Assembly: GCF_020400605.1 (NCBI RefSeq)
Contig: NZ_JAINRD010000029.1
Span: forward strand, 40,912-104,911
Reading direction: 5' to 3'
Origin: Streptomyces aculeolatus
GTDB taxonomy: Bacteria > Actinomycetota > Actinomycetes > Streptomycetales > Streptomycetaceae
DNA: 64,000 bases
Part shown: piece by piece, positions 22,934 to 31,318 of the stretch
How the letters are laid out: each line of letters begins with the position of its first letter
Position numbering within the stretch: the stretch's first letter is position 1
The notes under the pieces: model-generated
Told to the model about the DNA's origin: nothing
Seen by the model: the letters and a program-made list of their open reading frames with translations, nothing else
The model's database searches: none
Translations under genes and position numbers: made by a program

Positions 22934-23948
22934 GCTGAAGCTGCTGCGGGACTGGGACGCGGGTACGGAGCCGCCTCGCGAAGCGGTCCGCCGCGCGGCC
23001 CGTGACCGGCTGCTGGAGACGGCCCGCGCCGCGAAACCCGGGGCGGCGCCGGTGCGCGCGCCCGCCCACACGCCCCTCCGGCCCGGTGCTCAGCCGCCGC
23101 TGGTGGTGGTGCGCGGCCCCGGCGCGGGCGGGCCGTCCCGCCGTACCGTCGTGCGGACGCTCGTCGCCGCAGGTGCCACGGCGGCGGCCGTCGCGGCACC
23201 CGTCGCGCTGCTGGAGCGCGGCGGCACCGCGGGCCCGGCCGCCCCGGGAGACGCCACACCCGCCGGAATGCTGCGCCGGGCAGCGCGGCTGGAGCGGGAA
23301 CAGGAGCGCTTGCGTCCGCCCATCGAGCCGCGCCGCGGCCAGTACGTGTACGCCCGGGAGTTCATCCGGGACGCCCCGGACGACGGCGGCAAGGCCGCGA
23401 CGTATGCGCCGGAGACCTGGCTGGCGGCCGACTCCTCGCACCGGAGCTGGTCGAACAGGCGCGACGGGGGGGACGGTTGGCTCCGGTCGGAGCCGGGGCT
23501 GTGGCCGCCTGCGGACTGGCGCGGCCTCACCCGGATCCCGGCGGAGCCGGCGGCGCTGCTGACGCACATCAGCTCCTTCGGCGCGGGGAAGAGGCCCGAC
23601 GAGTTCGACCGGGCGGACTGGCGGAAGGTGTACACGTACGCCGGCCGCCTGCTCGAACGGATCCCCGTGCTGCCCGACGGGCTGCTCCCGGCGCTGCTGG
23701 AGGCGCTGGCCGAGTGCCCCCGTCCGGAGTTGCTGCCCGGCGCGACGGACGCCAAGGGCAGGGAGGCACTGGGGATCGTATTCCCCGACCATACCGGTTG
23801 GTCCAGATATCTCCTGTTTGCCACGGACACGCACGAGTACCTGGGGATGCAGCGCCCGCACGGCCGCGACCTGAAGATCAGGGCGTTCACGCGGACGTCG
23901 CACCTCGACGCCTACGGCGTCGTGGACGGGGTCAGGAAGCGGCCGTAG
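22926..23948 (+). CDS. CU044_5270-family protein, likely sigma-factor partner
   Basis: The 340-aa product starts at 22926, 8 bp before the sigma-factor stop. The first 40 residues (MDELKLLRDWDAGTEPP, then a basic helix) are cytoplasmic and could contact the sigma factor. A segment around residues 75-97 (VVRTLVAAGATAAAVAAPVAL) can cross the membrane. An external domain of about 240 residues follows with QYVYAREF, a typical start of this family, and ends near the C-terminus. This topology suits a membrane-bound anti-sigma factor, though no zinc-binding anti-sigma motif is visible. Its last 17 bp overlap the convergent downstream gene. Confidence 0.82.
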   Translation: MDELKLLRDWDAGTEPPREAVRRAARDRLLETARAAKPGAAPVRAPAHTPLRPGAQPPLVVVRGPGAGGPSRRTVVRTLVAAGATAAAVAAPVALLERGGTAGPAAPGDATPAGMLRRAARLEREQERLRPPIEPRRGQYVYAREFIRDAPDDGGKAATYAPETWLAADSSHRSWSNRRDGGDGWLRSEPGLWPPADWRGLTRIPAEPAALLTHISSFGAGKRPDEFDRADWRKVYTYAGRLLERIPVLPDGLLPALLEALAECPRPELLPGATDAKGREALGIVFPDHTGWSRYLLFATDTHEYLGMQRPHGRDLKIRAFTRTSHLDAYGVVDGVRKRP

Positions 23949-24705
23949 CCGGGCCGGCGGCCGGGATGCGGAGCGCGGCCAGGACCGGGAGGTGGTCGGT
24001 GGCGTCGCGGAGGTCGGCCGGGGAGACACCCGGCAGGCCCGCAGGGACGCCGCAGCCCAGCACCTCGACCGTCCCGGTCGCGAGCACCGCGTCGATCCGC
24101 TTGCGCGGGTCGAGCGCCGTGGAGGTGTGCCGGCCGCCCCACGGGCGCACCGCCCAGCCGTCCTGCAAATCGTCGGCCAGCCTGCGGAACGCGGGGCCCT
24201 TGGGGCGCTCGTTGAGGTCCCCGGCGACCACGACGTGCGGCTCGCCGAGCGCGTGCACGTGCGCGAGCAGCAACCCGGCCTGCTCGTAGCGCTCGGCCCT
24301 GGCCAGGCTCAGGTGGGTGCTGACGACGGCCAGCCGGGCCCCGCCGAAGCGCAGCACCGCCGTCGCCAGCCCCCGCTGGTGCAGGCCGGGGGTGCGGGGC
24401 AGCAGCTTCTCGTCGGTGCGCTCCACGTGCGCGCGCAGGTTGGCGAGGAGCATGGGCCCGGCGGCGGTGGCGCCGCCCGCGACGTACAGCAGACCGGTGG
24501 CGCGGGCGAGCCGGGCGGCCTTCTTGCGCCAGCGGAAGAAGCGGGGCGCTTCCTGGATGCAGACGACGTCGGGGGTGCAGGCCCGGATCACGCGGGCCAG
24601 GGCGGCGGTGTCGTCGCGCATGGAGCGGATGTTGTAGCTGAGCAGCCGGATGACGGCGGAGCCGTCCGGCTCGGTGCGCGAGGCGGGGAGATCGGGCAGC
24701 AGCAC
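23932..24705 (-). CDS. Endonuclease/exonuclease/phosphatase-family protein
   Basis: The 257-aa product has the EEP (DNase I-like) motifs in order: LLSYNIRSMRDD, Glu in VVCIQEAPRF, VVSTHLSLA, VVAGDLNERP, and ATDHLPVLA with the catalytic Asp-His. There is no signal peptide, so a cytoplasmic phosphodiesterase or phosphatase acting on nucleic acid or a small phosphoester is possible; the substrate cannot be told. The GTG at 24705 starts it. It converges with the CU044_5270 gene and overlaps its 3' end by 17 bp. Confidence 0.87.
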   Translation of the reverse strand: MLLPDLPASRTEPDGSAVIRLLSYNIRSMRDDTAALARVIRACTPDVVCIQEAPRFFRWRKKAARLARATGLLYVAGGATAAGPMLLANLRAHVERTDEKLLPRTPGLHQRGLATAVLRFGGARLAVVSTHLSLARAERYEQAGLLLAHVHALGEPHVVVAGDLNERPKGPAFRRLADDLQDGWAVRPWGGRHTSTALDPRKRIDAVLATGTVEVLGCGVPAGLPGVSPADLRDATDHLPVLAALRIPAAGPATAAS

Positions 24706-24818
24706 GGGGTGAGACTACCGGGGCGGGGACGCGGGCGCGGTGAGGCGGCGGCAGGCGGCCCCCGGCGGCGGCCGGCTGAAGCGGCCGCCGTCGCCGGTGG
24801 CGGCCGTCGCCGGGCGCG

Positions 24819-24862
24819 GGCCCTCGTGCCTTCGGGTGCTTGCACCTTCCGGCACGCGGGCC
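24819..24862 (-). terminator. Hairpin downstream of glkA
   Basis: GGCCCTCGTGCC (24819-24830) pairs with GGCACGCGGGCC (24851-24862) with one mismatch, and the 20-nt loop holds a smaller GGTGC/GCACC hairpin. It lies 80 bp past the glkA stop. No T-run is visible, as is common in these genomes. Confidence 0.5.
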
Positions 24863-24943
24863 GTCACGTCACGCCGGTCCCCGGACGGACCGGTCTGCGT
24901 ACGGACCGGCCCCGTACTGCCCCGCCCTCGTACGGGCCGGGCC

Positions 24944-25885
24944 TCAGCCCTGGCGGGCCAGGTCGGCGGCGCCGACGAGCCCGGCGCGGCCGCCGAGTCG
25001 GGCGGCGAGCACCTGCGCGTGCGGACGCCACTGGCTGCCCACCAGCCAGCGCCGGAACGACTTGCGGATCGGGTCGAGGACGAGGTCGCCCTCGTCCGAG
25101 ACGCCGCCGCCGACGATGAACGCCGACGGGTCGAAGAGCGACGCCAGGTCCGCGAGCCCCGCCCCCGCCCAACGGGCCAGCTCCCGGAACGAGTCGACCG
25201 CCACCGGGTCGCCCTGCCGGGCCGCCTCGCTGACGTGCCGCCCCTGGACCCCGTCGGGCGTACCGTCGCCGAGGGCGAGCAGTATCTCGGCGGACTCGGG
25301 GGTGGCGGCGGCACGCTGGTGCGCGTACCGCACGAGGGCGCGGCCGGAGGCGTACTGCTCCCAGCAGCCCTGGCTGCCGCAGCCGCACAGCAACCCGTCG
25401 GGGACCACGCGGATATGACCGAACTCCGCGGCCACGCCGAACCGGCCGCGGTGCAGCCGGCCGCCGATGATCACGCCGCCGCCGAGGCCGGTGCCCAGGG
25501 TGATGCAGACGACGTCGTCGTGGCCCTGGCCGGCGCCGAAGCGGTACTCCCCCCAGGCGGCGGCGTTGGCGTCGTTCTCGACGACGACGGGCAGGCCGAT
25601 GCGCTGTTCCACCTTGTCCTTGAGCGCCTCGTGGCGCCAGTTGACGTTCGGGGCGAAGAGCACGGTGGCACGCTTGTCGTCCACGTAACCGGCGGCGCCG
25701 ATGCCCACTGCCTCGGCCGGCGTCGCGGCGGTGACCTCCTGGACGGCCGCGCAGATGGCGTCCACGACGCCTTCGGGTGTTTCGGGGGTCGCTACCGTGC
25801 TCGTCCGGATGATCGAGCCCTCTTCGTCGACCACACCGGCCGCAATCTTGGTGCCGCCGATGTCGACGCCGATGGTGAGTCCCAT
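24944..25885 (-). CDS. glkA: ROK-family glucokinase
   Basis: The 313-aa enzyme phosphorylates glucose with ATP. IGVDIGGTKIAAGVV is the phosphate-binding motif, VVENDANAAAWGEY contains the catalytic Asp, and GTGLGGGVIIGGRLHRG with EFGHIRVV leads to the ROK zinc motif CGCGSQGCWEQYASG. In Streptomyces this glucose kinase also mediates carbon catabolite repression. The ATG at 25885 lies 73 bp after the stop of the DUF5304 gene on the same strand, a linkage conserved in S. coelicolor (SCO2127-SCO2126). Confidence 0.96.
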   Translation of the reverse strand: MGLTIGVDIGGTKIAAGVVDEEGSIIRTSTVATPETPEGVVDAICAAVQEVTAATPAEAVGIGAAGYVDDKRATVLFAPNVNWRHEALKDKVEQRIGLPVVVENDANAAAWGEYRFGAGQGHDDVVCITLGTGLGGGVIIGGRLHRGRFGVAAEFGHIRVVPDGLLCGCGSQGCWEQYASGRALVRYAHQRAAATPESAEILLALGDGTPDGVQGRHVSEAARQGDPVAVDSFRELARWAGAGLADLASLFDPSAFIVGGGVSDEGDLVLDPIRKSFRRWLVGSQWRPHAQVLAARLGGRAGLVGAADLARQG

Positions 25886-25958
25886 GTCTCCCTCGGTTAT
25901 TCGGTTCGAGCCCCGCTGCGCCTCCTCACATTACCGGAGGCGGCGCGGGGCCCGGCCG

Positions 25959-26411
25959 TCAGTCGAGGTCGATCTGCTTGGGACTGCTGGGGGGTTCGTC
26001 CTCCCGCGACCAGTCGGCCTCCTGCCGCTGAACTGCGGCGCGGTAGGCGGCGGCGATCTCCGTGCCGGCGGTGGCGAGGTGGTCGAAGATCTGCGGATTG
26101 CGCTCCACGACGGGCTCGACGACGGTCTTCACGGAGGCGAGGAACTGCTTCGCGAACTGCTGCGCCGCGGTCTGCGCGACGGCGGCGGTGCCGCCGGTCG
26201 CCCCGGGGGCGCGAAGCTCGGAGACCTTGTCGGAGAGGGAGTCGAAGAAGCGGCGCAGCTCCTCGGCGGCGCTGACGGGCTCGGGCCCGTAGACCGCGCG
26301 CCGCCGGGCCTGCTCGGCAGCGAAGTCCTCGGCACACGCCTGGGCCCACGCGTCCGGGTCCGGGACGGTGGAGGCCGCACCGGGTTCAGGGCGCTCGATG
26401 GCATCACTCAT
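25959..26411 (-). CDS. DUF5304 protein (SCO2127-like)
   Basis: The 150-aa product from the ATG at 26411 is hydrophilic. Residues 20-55 contain DPDAWAQACAEDFAAEQARR; a helical middle follows (AEELRRFFDSLSDKVSEL, QFAKQFLASVKTVVEPVVE); the tail is acidic. No membrane segment or catalytic motif is visible. It precedes glkA on the same strand. In S. coelicolor the equivalent gene SCO2127 has been linked to glucose uptake and catabolite repression, but its molecular role is unclear to me. A long in-frame Pro/Arg-rich upstream extension looks non-coding. Confidence 0.8.
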   Translation of the reverse strand: MSDAIERPEPGAASTVPDPDAWAQACAEDFAAEQARRRAVYGPEPVSAAEELRRFFDSLSDKVSELRAPGATGGTAAVAQTAAQQFAKQFLASVKTVVEPVVERNPQIFDHLATAGTEIAAAYRAAVQRQEADWSREDEPPSSPKQIDLD

Positions 26412-26703
26412 ACATCGACGGTACCCGACCGCGGACTTCACGTTCACTGCCGTGCGGAGGGTTGTGGCGGGGGCTGCGGCGCGGCCTGCCGCCCGGGGGA
26501 CGGAGGCCCGGCCGGGCGCGGGAGCCGGCGGCGGGTCCGGGACGGCCCGGAGGGGGTTCCAGGGTGCAGGCCCCTGGGGTGTGCGGGGCACGGCTCGGGA
26601 CCGCGTGCGGAGCCGAAGGCGGGGGCGGAGTCCGGCGCGGGCACGCGGCGCGGCCCCGGCCGGGGTACGGGGCACAGCCCCGGGGTGCTGGCCGGGGGCC
26701 GGG
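26412..26703. other. 292-bp intergenic region without recognisable gene
   Basis: G-rich sequence between the ArsA-like ATPase stop and the DUF5304 start, both on the minus strand. It contains loosely repeated ggcacggc- and ggggtt-like words but no good promoter or hairpin that I could fix. The open frames through it read as Pro/Arg/Gly-rich translations. Confidence 0.5.
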
Positions 26704-27984
26704 TCAGGTGGGGTGGGGCCAGACCTTCGGGTCCGGGGTGAAGCGGATGTGGAGTTCCGCCTCGTGGAGGCCGGCGCGGGTGATCGTGCAGCGGCGGAGC
26801 GCCGCCGGCAGCGGCAGGGCGCGGCGGTGGCCGGCCGCGGTGACCAGGAGTTCGTCGCCGCGGCGTACGAGGGTCAGGTCCCCCCGTTCGACGCCGGGCA
26901 GCGGCAGGCGGTACAGCAGCACCCCCTCGTCGGCCAGCAGGTCGTCGACCTCCGCCGGGTCCCCCGGGTCGGCGGCCGGCGGCCGGCCCCCCGGCGGCGG
27001 CACCGACTCGGCCAGCGCCGCCAGGGCCACCGGGCCCTGCGGCTCCGGGCCCAGGTGCGGCAGCACGCAGAACGCGGCGCCCGCCGCGCGCAGTTCCGCG
27101 CCCGCCTCCTTGACCACGCGGTGCTGCTCGTCGGCCAGCGTCGCGTACCAGGCGTCCTCCGAGCCCCCCGGCAGCACCCGGTTCGCGACCACGGCCTCGA
27201 CCGCGCAGCCCTGCAGCGCGAGCGCCGCGCGCGTGCGGCGCAGTTCGCGGACGCCGCGCGGGGTGGGCTCCAGGACGAGCCGCACCCGCGCCCCGGCGGC
27301 CTCGGCCGCCTCCCGTACGGTCTCCAGCTGCTCCTCCCAGCGGGCCGCCGCCTCGTACACCCGCCCCGCCGGCACCGGCGCCCCGAGCAGCCGGCCCAGC
27401 AGCGGCCGCAGTCCCCGCGCCGCCTGCCGCTCCGCCGGCAGCAGCCGCCGCAGGTACCGCACCAGCTGCTCCGGCAGCGCCAGCGCCTTCAGCGTCTCCC
27501 ACGCGGCGGGCATGTCGACCACGGCCACGTCCCAGGCCGGCTCCGGCTCCGGCGACGGCTCGTGCAGCGCCGCCAGCGCCCGCAGCAGCGCGAACTCGCG
27601 CGACCCCGGCAGCGGCGTCAGCTCCTCCGCCGCCAGCGGCGTCGCGCCGAGCAGCTCCAGCGTGTCCTCGTACCGCTCCTGCCAGACCGCCAGCGCCTCC
27701 GCCGCCGACTCCGACCCGCGCAGCCGCGCCGCCCACAGCCCCGTCTCGACCCGGACCGGGTCCGTCCACGGCGGCGTGCCCTCGGACCGCTCGACCGCGT
27801 CCCCGGCCCCGGACCGCTGTCCGGGGATCTGTGCCTCCGGCGGTCCGGTCAGCAGTCCGCCCGCCTCGCGGTCCGGCGTGAGCAGCAGCACGCGGGCCCC
27901 GTCGCGCGCCGCCCGCAGCGCGGTCGCCGCGGCGACCGTCGTACGGCCCGCGCCCGCCGGACCGGTGACGAGGAGAGTACGCAC
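26704..27984 (-). CDS. ArsA/Get3-like P-loop ATPase
   Basis: The 426-aa product starts with the Walker A VRTLLVTGPAGAGRTTVAAA, a variant of the deviant P-loop of ArsA-type ATPases. WDVAVVDMPA near residue 165 fits switch II, and VVANRVLP the guanine-type NxxL element. The C-terminal 90 residues (LLYRLPLPGVERGDLTLVRR onward) form the beta-rich HSP20-like ArsA C-domain. No arsenic-type cysteines are seen, so arsenite transport is unlikely. The GTG at 27984 begins 8 bp after the START-like gene, as in Mtb Rv2184c-Rv2185c, implying a joint role. Confidence 0.85.
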   Translation of the reverse strand: MRTLLVTGPAGAGRTTVAAATALRAARDGARVLLLTPDREAGGLLTGPPEAQIPGQRSGAGDAVERSEGTPPWTDPVRVETGLWAARLRGSESAAEALAVWQERYEDTLELLGATPLAAEELTPLPGSREFALLRALAALHEPSPEPEPAWDVAVVDMPAAWETLKALALPEQLVRYLRRLLPAERQAARGLRPLLGRLLGAPVPAGRVYEAAARWEEQLETVREAAEAAGARVRLVLEPTPRGVRELRRTRAALALQGCAVEAVVANRVLPGGSEDAWYATLADEQHRVVKEAGAELRAAGAAFCVLPHLGPEPQGPVALAALAESVPPPGGRPPAADPGDPAEVDDLLADEGVLLYRLPLPGVERGDLTLVRRGDELLVTAAGHRRALPLPAALRRCTITRAGLHEAELHIRFTPDPKVWPHPT

Positions 27985-27992
27985 GCGACGCG

Positions 27993-28481
27993 TCAGTCCG
28001 TACCGGAACCGGAGCCCGGGCCCGGGTCGGCCGACGCGCCCGGCACGCTCTCGACGCGCTGCTTCAGCCCGTCCAGCGCCCGCTCGATGATGATCTTCTC
28101 CATCTTGCGCTTCATCATCCCGAGCATCGGGATCTTGACGTCGACGGTCAGCTCGTACGTCACCTCGGTGCGCTCCCCGCCCGCGAGCGGCCGCAGCAGG
28201 TACGCGCCGTCCAGCGCGCGCAGCATCTGCGACTTCTCCAGCGTCCAGCGCACCTCGTGCGGCCCCGCCCAGGTGTACGCGAGCGTCTGCTCGTCCCGGA
28301 TCGTCTTGGCGTCCAGCACCAGCAGCACGCGCTCCGCGCGCCCCTGGTCGTCCGCCTCGAGCACCTCGGTCCGCCGCACCTCGCCGGTCCACTCCGGGTA
28401 GCGGTCGAAGTCCGCGATCACCGTCATCACCGCGTCCGGCGCGGCGTCGATGGTGATACTCGACCTGGTGTGCTCTGCCAT
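27993..28481 (-). CDS. SRPBCC (START-like) lipid-binding-fold protein
   Basis: The 162-aa protein has the polyketide cyclase/START-like fold: RSSITIDAAPDAVMTVIADF and DRYPEWTGEVRRTEVLE at the start, repeated beta-strand segments through EVRWTLEKS and TEVTYELTVDVKIPM, and a long C-terminal helix from MLGMMKRKMEKIIIERALDG. Such folds enclose a hydrophobic cavity. It is the equivalent of Mtb Rv2185c (TB16.3). It is probably cotranscribed with the downstream ArsA-like ATPase. Ligand unknown; a lipid is inferred from the fold and neighbours. Confidence 0.88.
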   Translation of the reverse strand: MAEHTRSSITIDAAPDAVMTVIADFDRYPEWTGEVRRTEVLEADDQGRAERVLLVLDAKTIRDEQTLAYTWAGPHEVRWTLEKSQMLRALDGAYLLRPLAGGERTEVTYELTVDVKIPMLGMMKRKMEKIIIERALDGLKQRVESVPGASADPGPGSGSGTD

Positions 28482-28530
28482 ACCTGGGCTCCTCCGTCAA
28501 CCGTCCGCGCTGAAGGTTACCGCGCCCGGT

Positions 28531-29292
28531 TCACCACTCCAGAACCCACGGCTTCCCGCGGGACGCGAAGTGCCCGACGTTCACGCACTCCGTCGCCCCG
28601 ATCCGCATCCTCCGCGCCAGCGGCTGGTGGACGTGGCCGAAGAGCGCGTACCGCGGCCGCACCCGGTGCACCGCCTCCAGCAGCGCTTCGCTGCCGCGCT
28701 CGAAGCGGCGCGCCACCGTGTCGTAGCAGAGGTCGGGGACGAGCGGCGGGATGTGCGAGCAGAGCACGTCGACGTCGCCGAGTGCGGCGACCTTCGCGGC
28801 GTACGTCTCGTCGTCGATCTCGTACGGCGTGCGCATCGGCGTCTGCAGTCCGCCGCCGACGAACCCGAAGACCAGCCCGCCGATCTCCACCCGCTGGCCG
28901 TCGAGCACGGTGGTGCCCTCGCGGGCGTACTCGGGCCACAGCCGCGGGATGTCCACGTTGCCGTAGGTGGCGTACGTCGGCGTGGGGAAGGCCGCGAACA
29001 GGTCCGCGTACTGCCTGCGCACCGCCTTCTCGATCTCCCCGCTCTTGTCCATCCCCGCCCACAGCGAGCGCACGAACTCGCGGTGCTCGTCGAATCTGCG
29101 GGCGGTGCGCAGCTCCACGCTGCGCGTGGTGTTCGCGACGCCGAAGAGGTCGGGGAAGATGCCGCGGGAGTGGTCGGCGTAGTCGATGAAGAGGATGAGG
29201 TCGCCGAGGCAGACCAGCGCGTCCGCGCCGTCGCCCGCGCGGGCCAGGTCCGCGCTGTTGCCGTGCACGTCGCTGACCACGTGGACCTTCAT
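28531..29292 (-). CDS. Metallophosphoesterase
   Basis: The 253-aa calcineurin-like phosphoesterase shows the metal-binding blocks VVSDVHGNSADL, LGDLILFID, YGNVDIP, CSHIPPLVP and FGHVHQPLA. The third block has GNVD instead of the usual GNHE/GNHD, a substitution at the catalytic His. The ATG at 29292 diverges from fadD. Its substrate is unknown; it could be a nucleotide or phosphoprotein. Confidence 0.88.
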   Translation of the reverse strand: MKVHVVSDVHGNSADLARAGDGADALVCLGDLILFIDYADHSRGIFPDLFGVANTTRSVELRTARRFDEHREFVRSLWAGMDKSGEIEKAVRRQYADLFAAFPTPTYATYGNVDIPRLWPEYAREGTTVLDGQRVEIGGLVFGFVGGGLQTPMRTPYEIDDETYAAKVAALGDVDVLCSHIPPLVPDLCYDTVARRFERGSEALLEAVHRVRPRYALFGHVHQPLARRMRIGATECVNVGHFASRGKPWVLEW

Positions 29293-29424
29293 GCGATCAC
29301 CCTACTTCCGGCGCGCACGGCACCCGTGCGGCCCCCGCACGGCGGTGAGCGGCGCCACTGCCGCGCGGCGCCCTCGTGGGGATAGGGTCGCAGGTGGCCC
29401 ACCGGAACGTCGAGGAGCAGTCTC

Positions 29425-31233
29425 TTGCGAGAGTTCGCCCTTCCCGCCCTGTACGAGGTCCCGGCGGACGCCAACCTGACGGACCTCATCCGCACCAACG
29501 CCGCCCGGACTCCCGAGCTGGCCGTCGTCGCCCGCAAGAACGCGGCCGACGGCTGGGAGGACGTGTCCGCGGCGGACTTCCTCGCGGAGGTGGAGGCCGC
29601 GGCCAAGGGCCTGGTCGCGGCCGGGCTGCGGCCCGGGGACCGGGTCGGGCTGATGTCCCGTACGCGGTACGAGTGGACGCTGCTGGACTTCGCGATCTGG
29701 ACCGCGGGCGGCGTGACGGTCCCGGTGTACGAGACCAGCTCGCCGGAGCAGATCCAGTGGATCCTGAGCGACTCGGGCACGGTGGCCTGCGTGGTGGAGA
29801 CCGCGGAGCACGCCGCGGCGGTCGAGTCGGTACGCGGCCGGGTGCCGCAGCTGCGCGACGTGTGGCGGATCGACGCCGGGGGCGACGGGGACGGCGCCGT
29901 CGCGGCGCTGACGGCCGCCGGGGCCGAGGTGTCCGACGAGACGCTGGAGAAGCACCGCTCCGCGGCCGGCGCCGACTCCCCCGCGACCCTCGTCTACACC
30001 TCGGGCACCACCGGCCGCCCCAAGGGCTGCGTCATCACCCACGGCGGCTTCCTCGCCGAGTGCGGCAACGCCGTGGAGCAGCTGCGCCCGCTCTTCCGCC
30101 CCGGCGACAGCTCGATCCTCCTCTTCCTGCCGCTCGCGCACGTCTTCGGCAGGCTGGTGGAGATCGCCGCCATGGTCGCGCCGATGAAGCTCGGCCACGC
30201 GCCGGACGTGAAGAACCTCACCGCCGACCTGGCCGGCTTCAAGCCGACGCTGCTGCTCGGCGTCCCCCGCGTCTTCGAGAAGGTCTACAACTCCGCCCGC
30301 GCCAAGGCGCAGGCCGACGGCAAGGGGAAGATCTTCGACAAGGCGGCCCACACCGCCATCGCGTACAGCCGCGCCCTGGACACCGGCGGGCCCGCCGTCG
30401 GGCTGCGGCTGCGGCACGCGCTCTTCGACAAGCTCGTCTACGCCAAGCTGCGCGCCGTCCTCGGCGGCCGGGCCACCCACGCGATCTCCGGCGGCGCCCC
30501 GCTGGGCGAGCGGCTCGGCCACTTCTACCGCGGCATCGGCTTCACGGTCCTGGAGGGCTACGGCCTGACGGAGACCGCCGCCGCGATCACCGTCAACCCG
30601 GTGCAGCGCCCGAAGATCGGCACCGTCGGGCAGCCGCTGCCCGGCTGCACCATCCGCATCGCCGACGACGGCGAGGTGCTGGTGCGCGGCGGCAACGTCT
30701 TCGCGGAGTACTGGGCCAACGAGGACGCGACGGCCGCCGCGCTGGACGGCGAGTGGCTGCGCACCGGCGACCTCGGGAGCCTGGACGAGGACGGGTACCT
30801 GTCCATCACCGGGCGGAAGAAGGAGATCATCGTCACGGCGGCCGGCAAGAACGTCGCCCCGGCGGTGATAGAGGACCGCATCCGGGCTCACGCGCTGGTG
30901 GCGGAGTGCATGGTCGTCGGCGACGCGCGGCCGTTCGTCGCGGCGCTGGTCACGCTGGACGAGGAGTTCCTCGCCAGGTGGGCGGAGGACAACGGCAGAC
31001 CGGGCCGCACGGCGGCGGAGCTGGCGGACGACGCGGAGCTGCGGGCGGCGGTGCAGCTCGCGGTCGACGACGGGAACGCGCAGGTGTCGCGGGCGGAGTC
31101 GGTGCGCAAGTTCCGGATCCTGCCGGGGCAGTTCACGGAGGAGTCGGGGCACCTGACGCCGTCGCTGAAGCTGAAGCGGGGTGCGGTGGCGAAGGACTTC
31201 GCGGTGGAGATCGAGGCGCTGTACGAGCGGTAG
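29425..31233 (+). CDS. fadD: Long-chain fatty acid-CoA ligase
   Basis: The 602-aa AMP-forming enzyme activates fatty acids to acyl-CoA. The ATP-binding core LVYTSGTTGRPKGC is near residue 192, followed by LLFLPLAHVFGR, the adenylate motif GYGLTETAA, the hinge TGDLGSLDEDGYLSITGRKKE, and the C-terminal Lys in LTPSLKLKRG. It starts at a TTG at 29425 with GAGGAG eight bases upstream. It is the counterpart of Mtb FadD15 (Rv2187), which also sits beside PimB' and the START-like/ATPase pair. Confidence 0.95.
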   Translation: MREFALPALYEVPADANLTDLIRTNAARTPELAVVARKNAADGWEDVSAADFLAEVEAAAKGLVAAGLRPGDRVGLMSRTRYEWTLLDFAIWTAGGVTVPVYETSSPEQIQWILSDSGTVACVVETAEHAAAVESVRGRVPQLRDVWRIDAGGDGDGAVAALTAAGAEVSDETLEKHRSAAGADSPATLVYTSGTTGRPKGCVITHGGFLAECGNAVEQLRPLFRPGDSSILLFLPLAHVFGRLVEIAAMVAPMKLGHAPDVKNLTADLAGFKPTLLLGVPRVFEKVYNSARAKAQADGKGKIFDKAAHTAIAYSRALDTGGPAVGLRLRHALFDKLVYAKLRAVLGGRATHAISGGAPLGERLGHFYRGIGFTVLEGYGLTETAAAITVNPVQRPKIGTVGQPLPGCTIRIADDGEVLVRGGNVFAEYWANEDATAAALDGEWLRTGDLGSLDEDGYLSITGRKKEIIVTAAGKNVAPAVIEDRIRAHALVAECMVVGDARPFVAALVTLDEEFLARWAEDNGRPGRTAAELADDAELRAAVQLAVDDGNAQVSRAESVRKFRILPGQFTEESGHLTPSLKLKRGAVAKDFAVEIEALYER

Positions 31234-31242
31234 GCGCGGGGT

Positions 31243-31271
31243 CCGTACGGGCCGCTGCCTCGCCCGTACGG
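31243..31271. terminator. Hairpin between convergent fadD and the GT4 gene
   Basis: CCGTACGGGC (31243-31252) pairs with GCCCGTACGG (31262-31271) around a 9-nt loop. A second palindrome, GGCGCGTAC/GTACGCGCC, follows at about 31289-31307. Both lie in the 85-bp gap between convergent stops. Confidence 0.65.
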
Positions 31272-31318
31272 TACGAGCCGCTCCCCGGCGCGTACCGTAC
31301 GCGCCGCGTCCCCTCCCC

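Noticed and set aside
25890..25930. tRNA T-arm-like sequence ggttcgagcccc
   Set aside because: No matching acceptor stem, anticodon arm or D-arm can be drawn around it.
26368..28401. Very long plus-strand open frames opposite the ArsA-like ATPase
   Set aside because: High GC content leaves antisense frames open. The translations are Arg/Ser/Pro-rich without domains, and the minus strand holds clear protein families.
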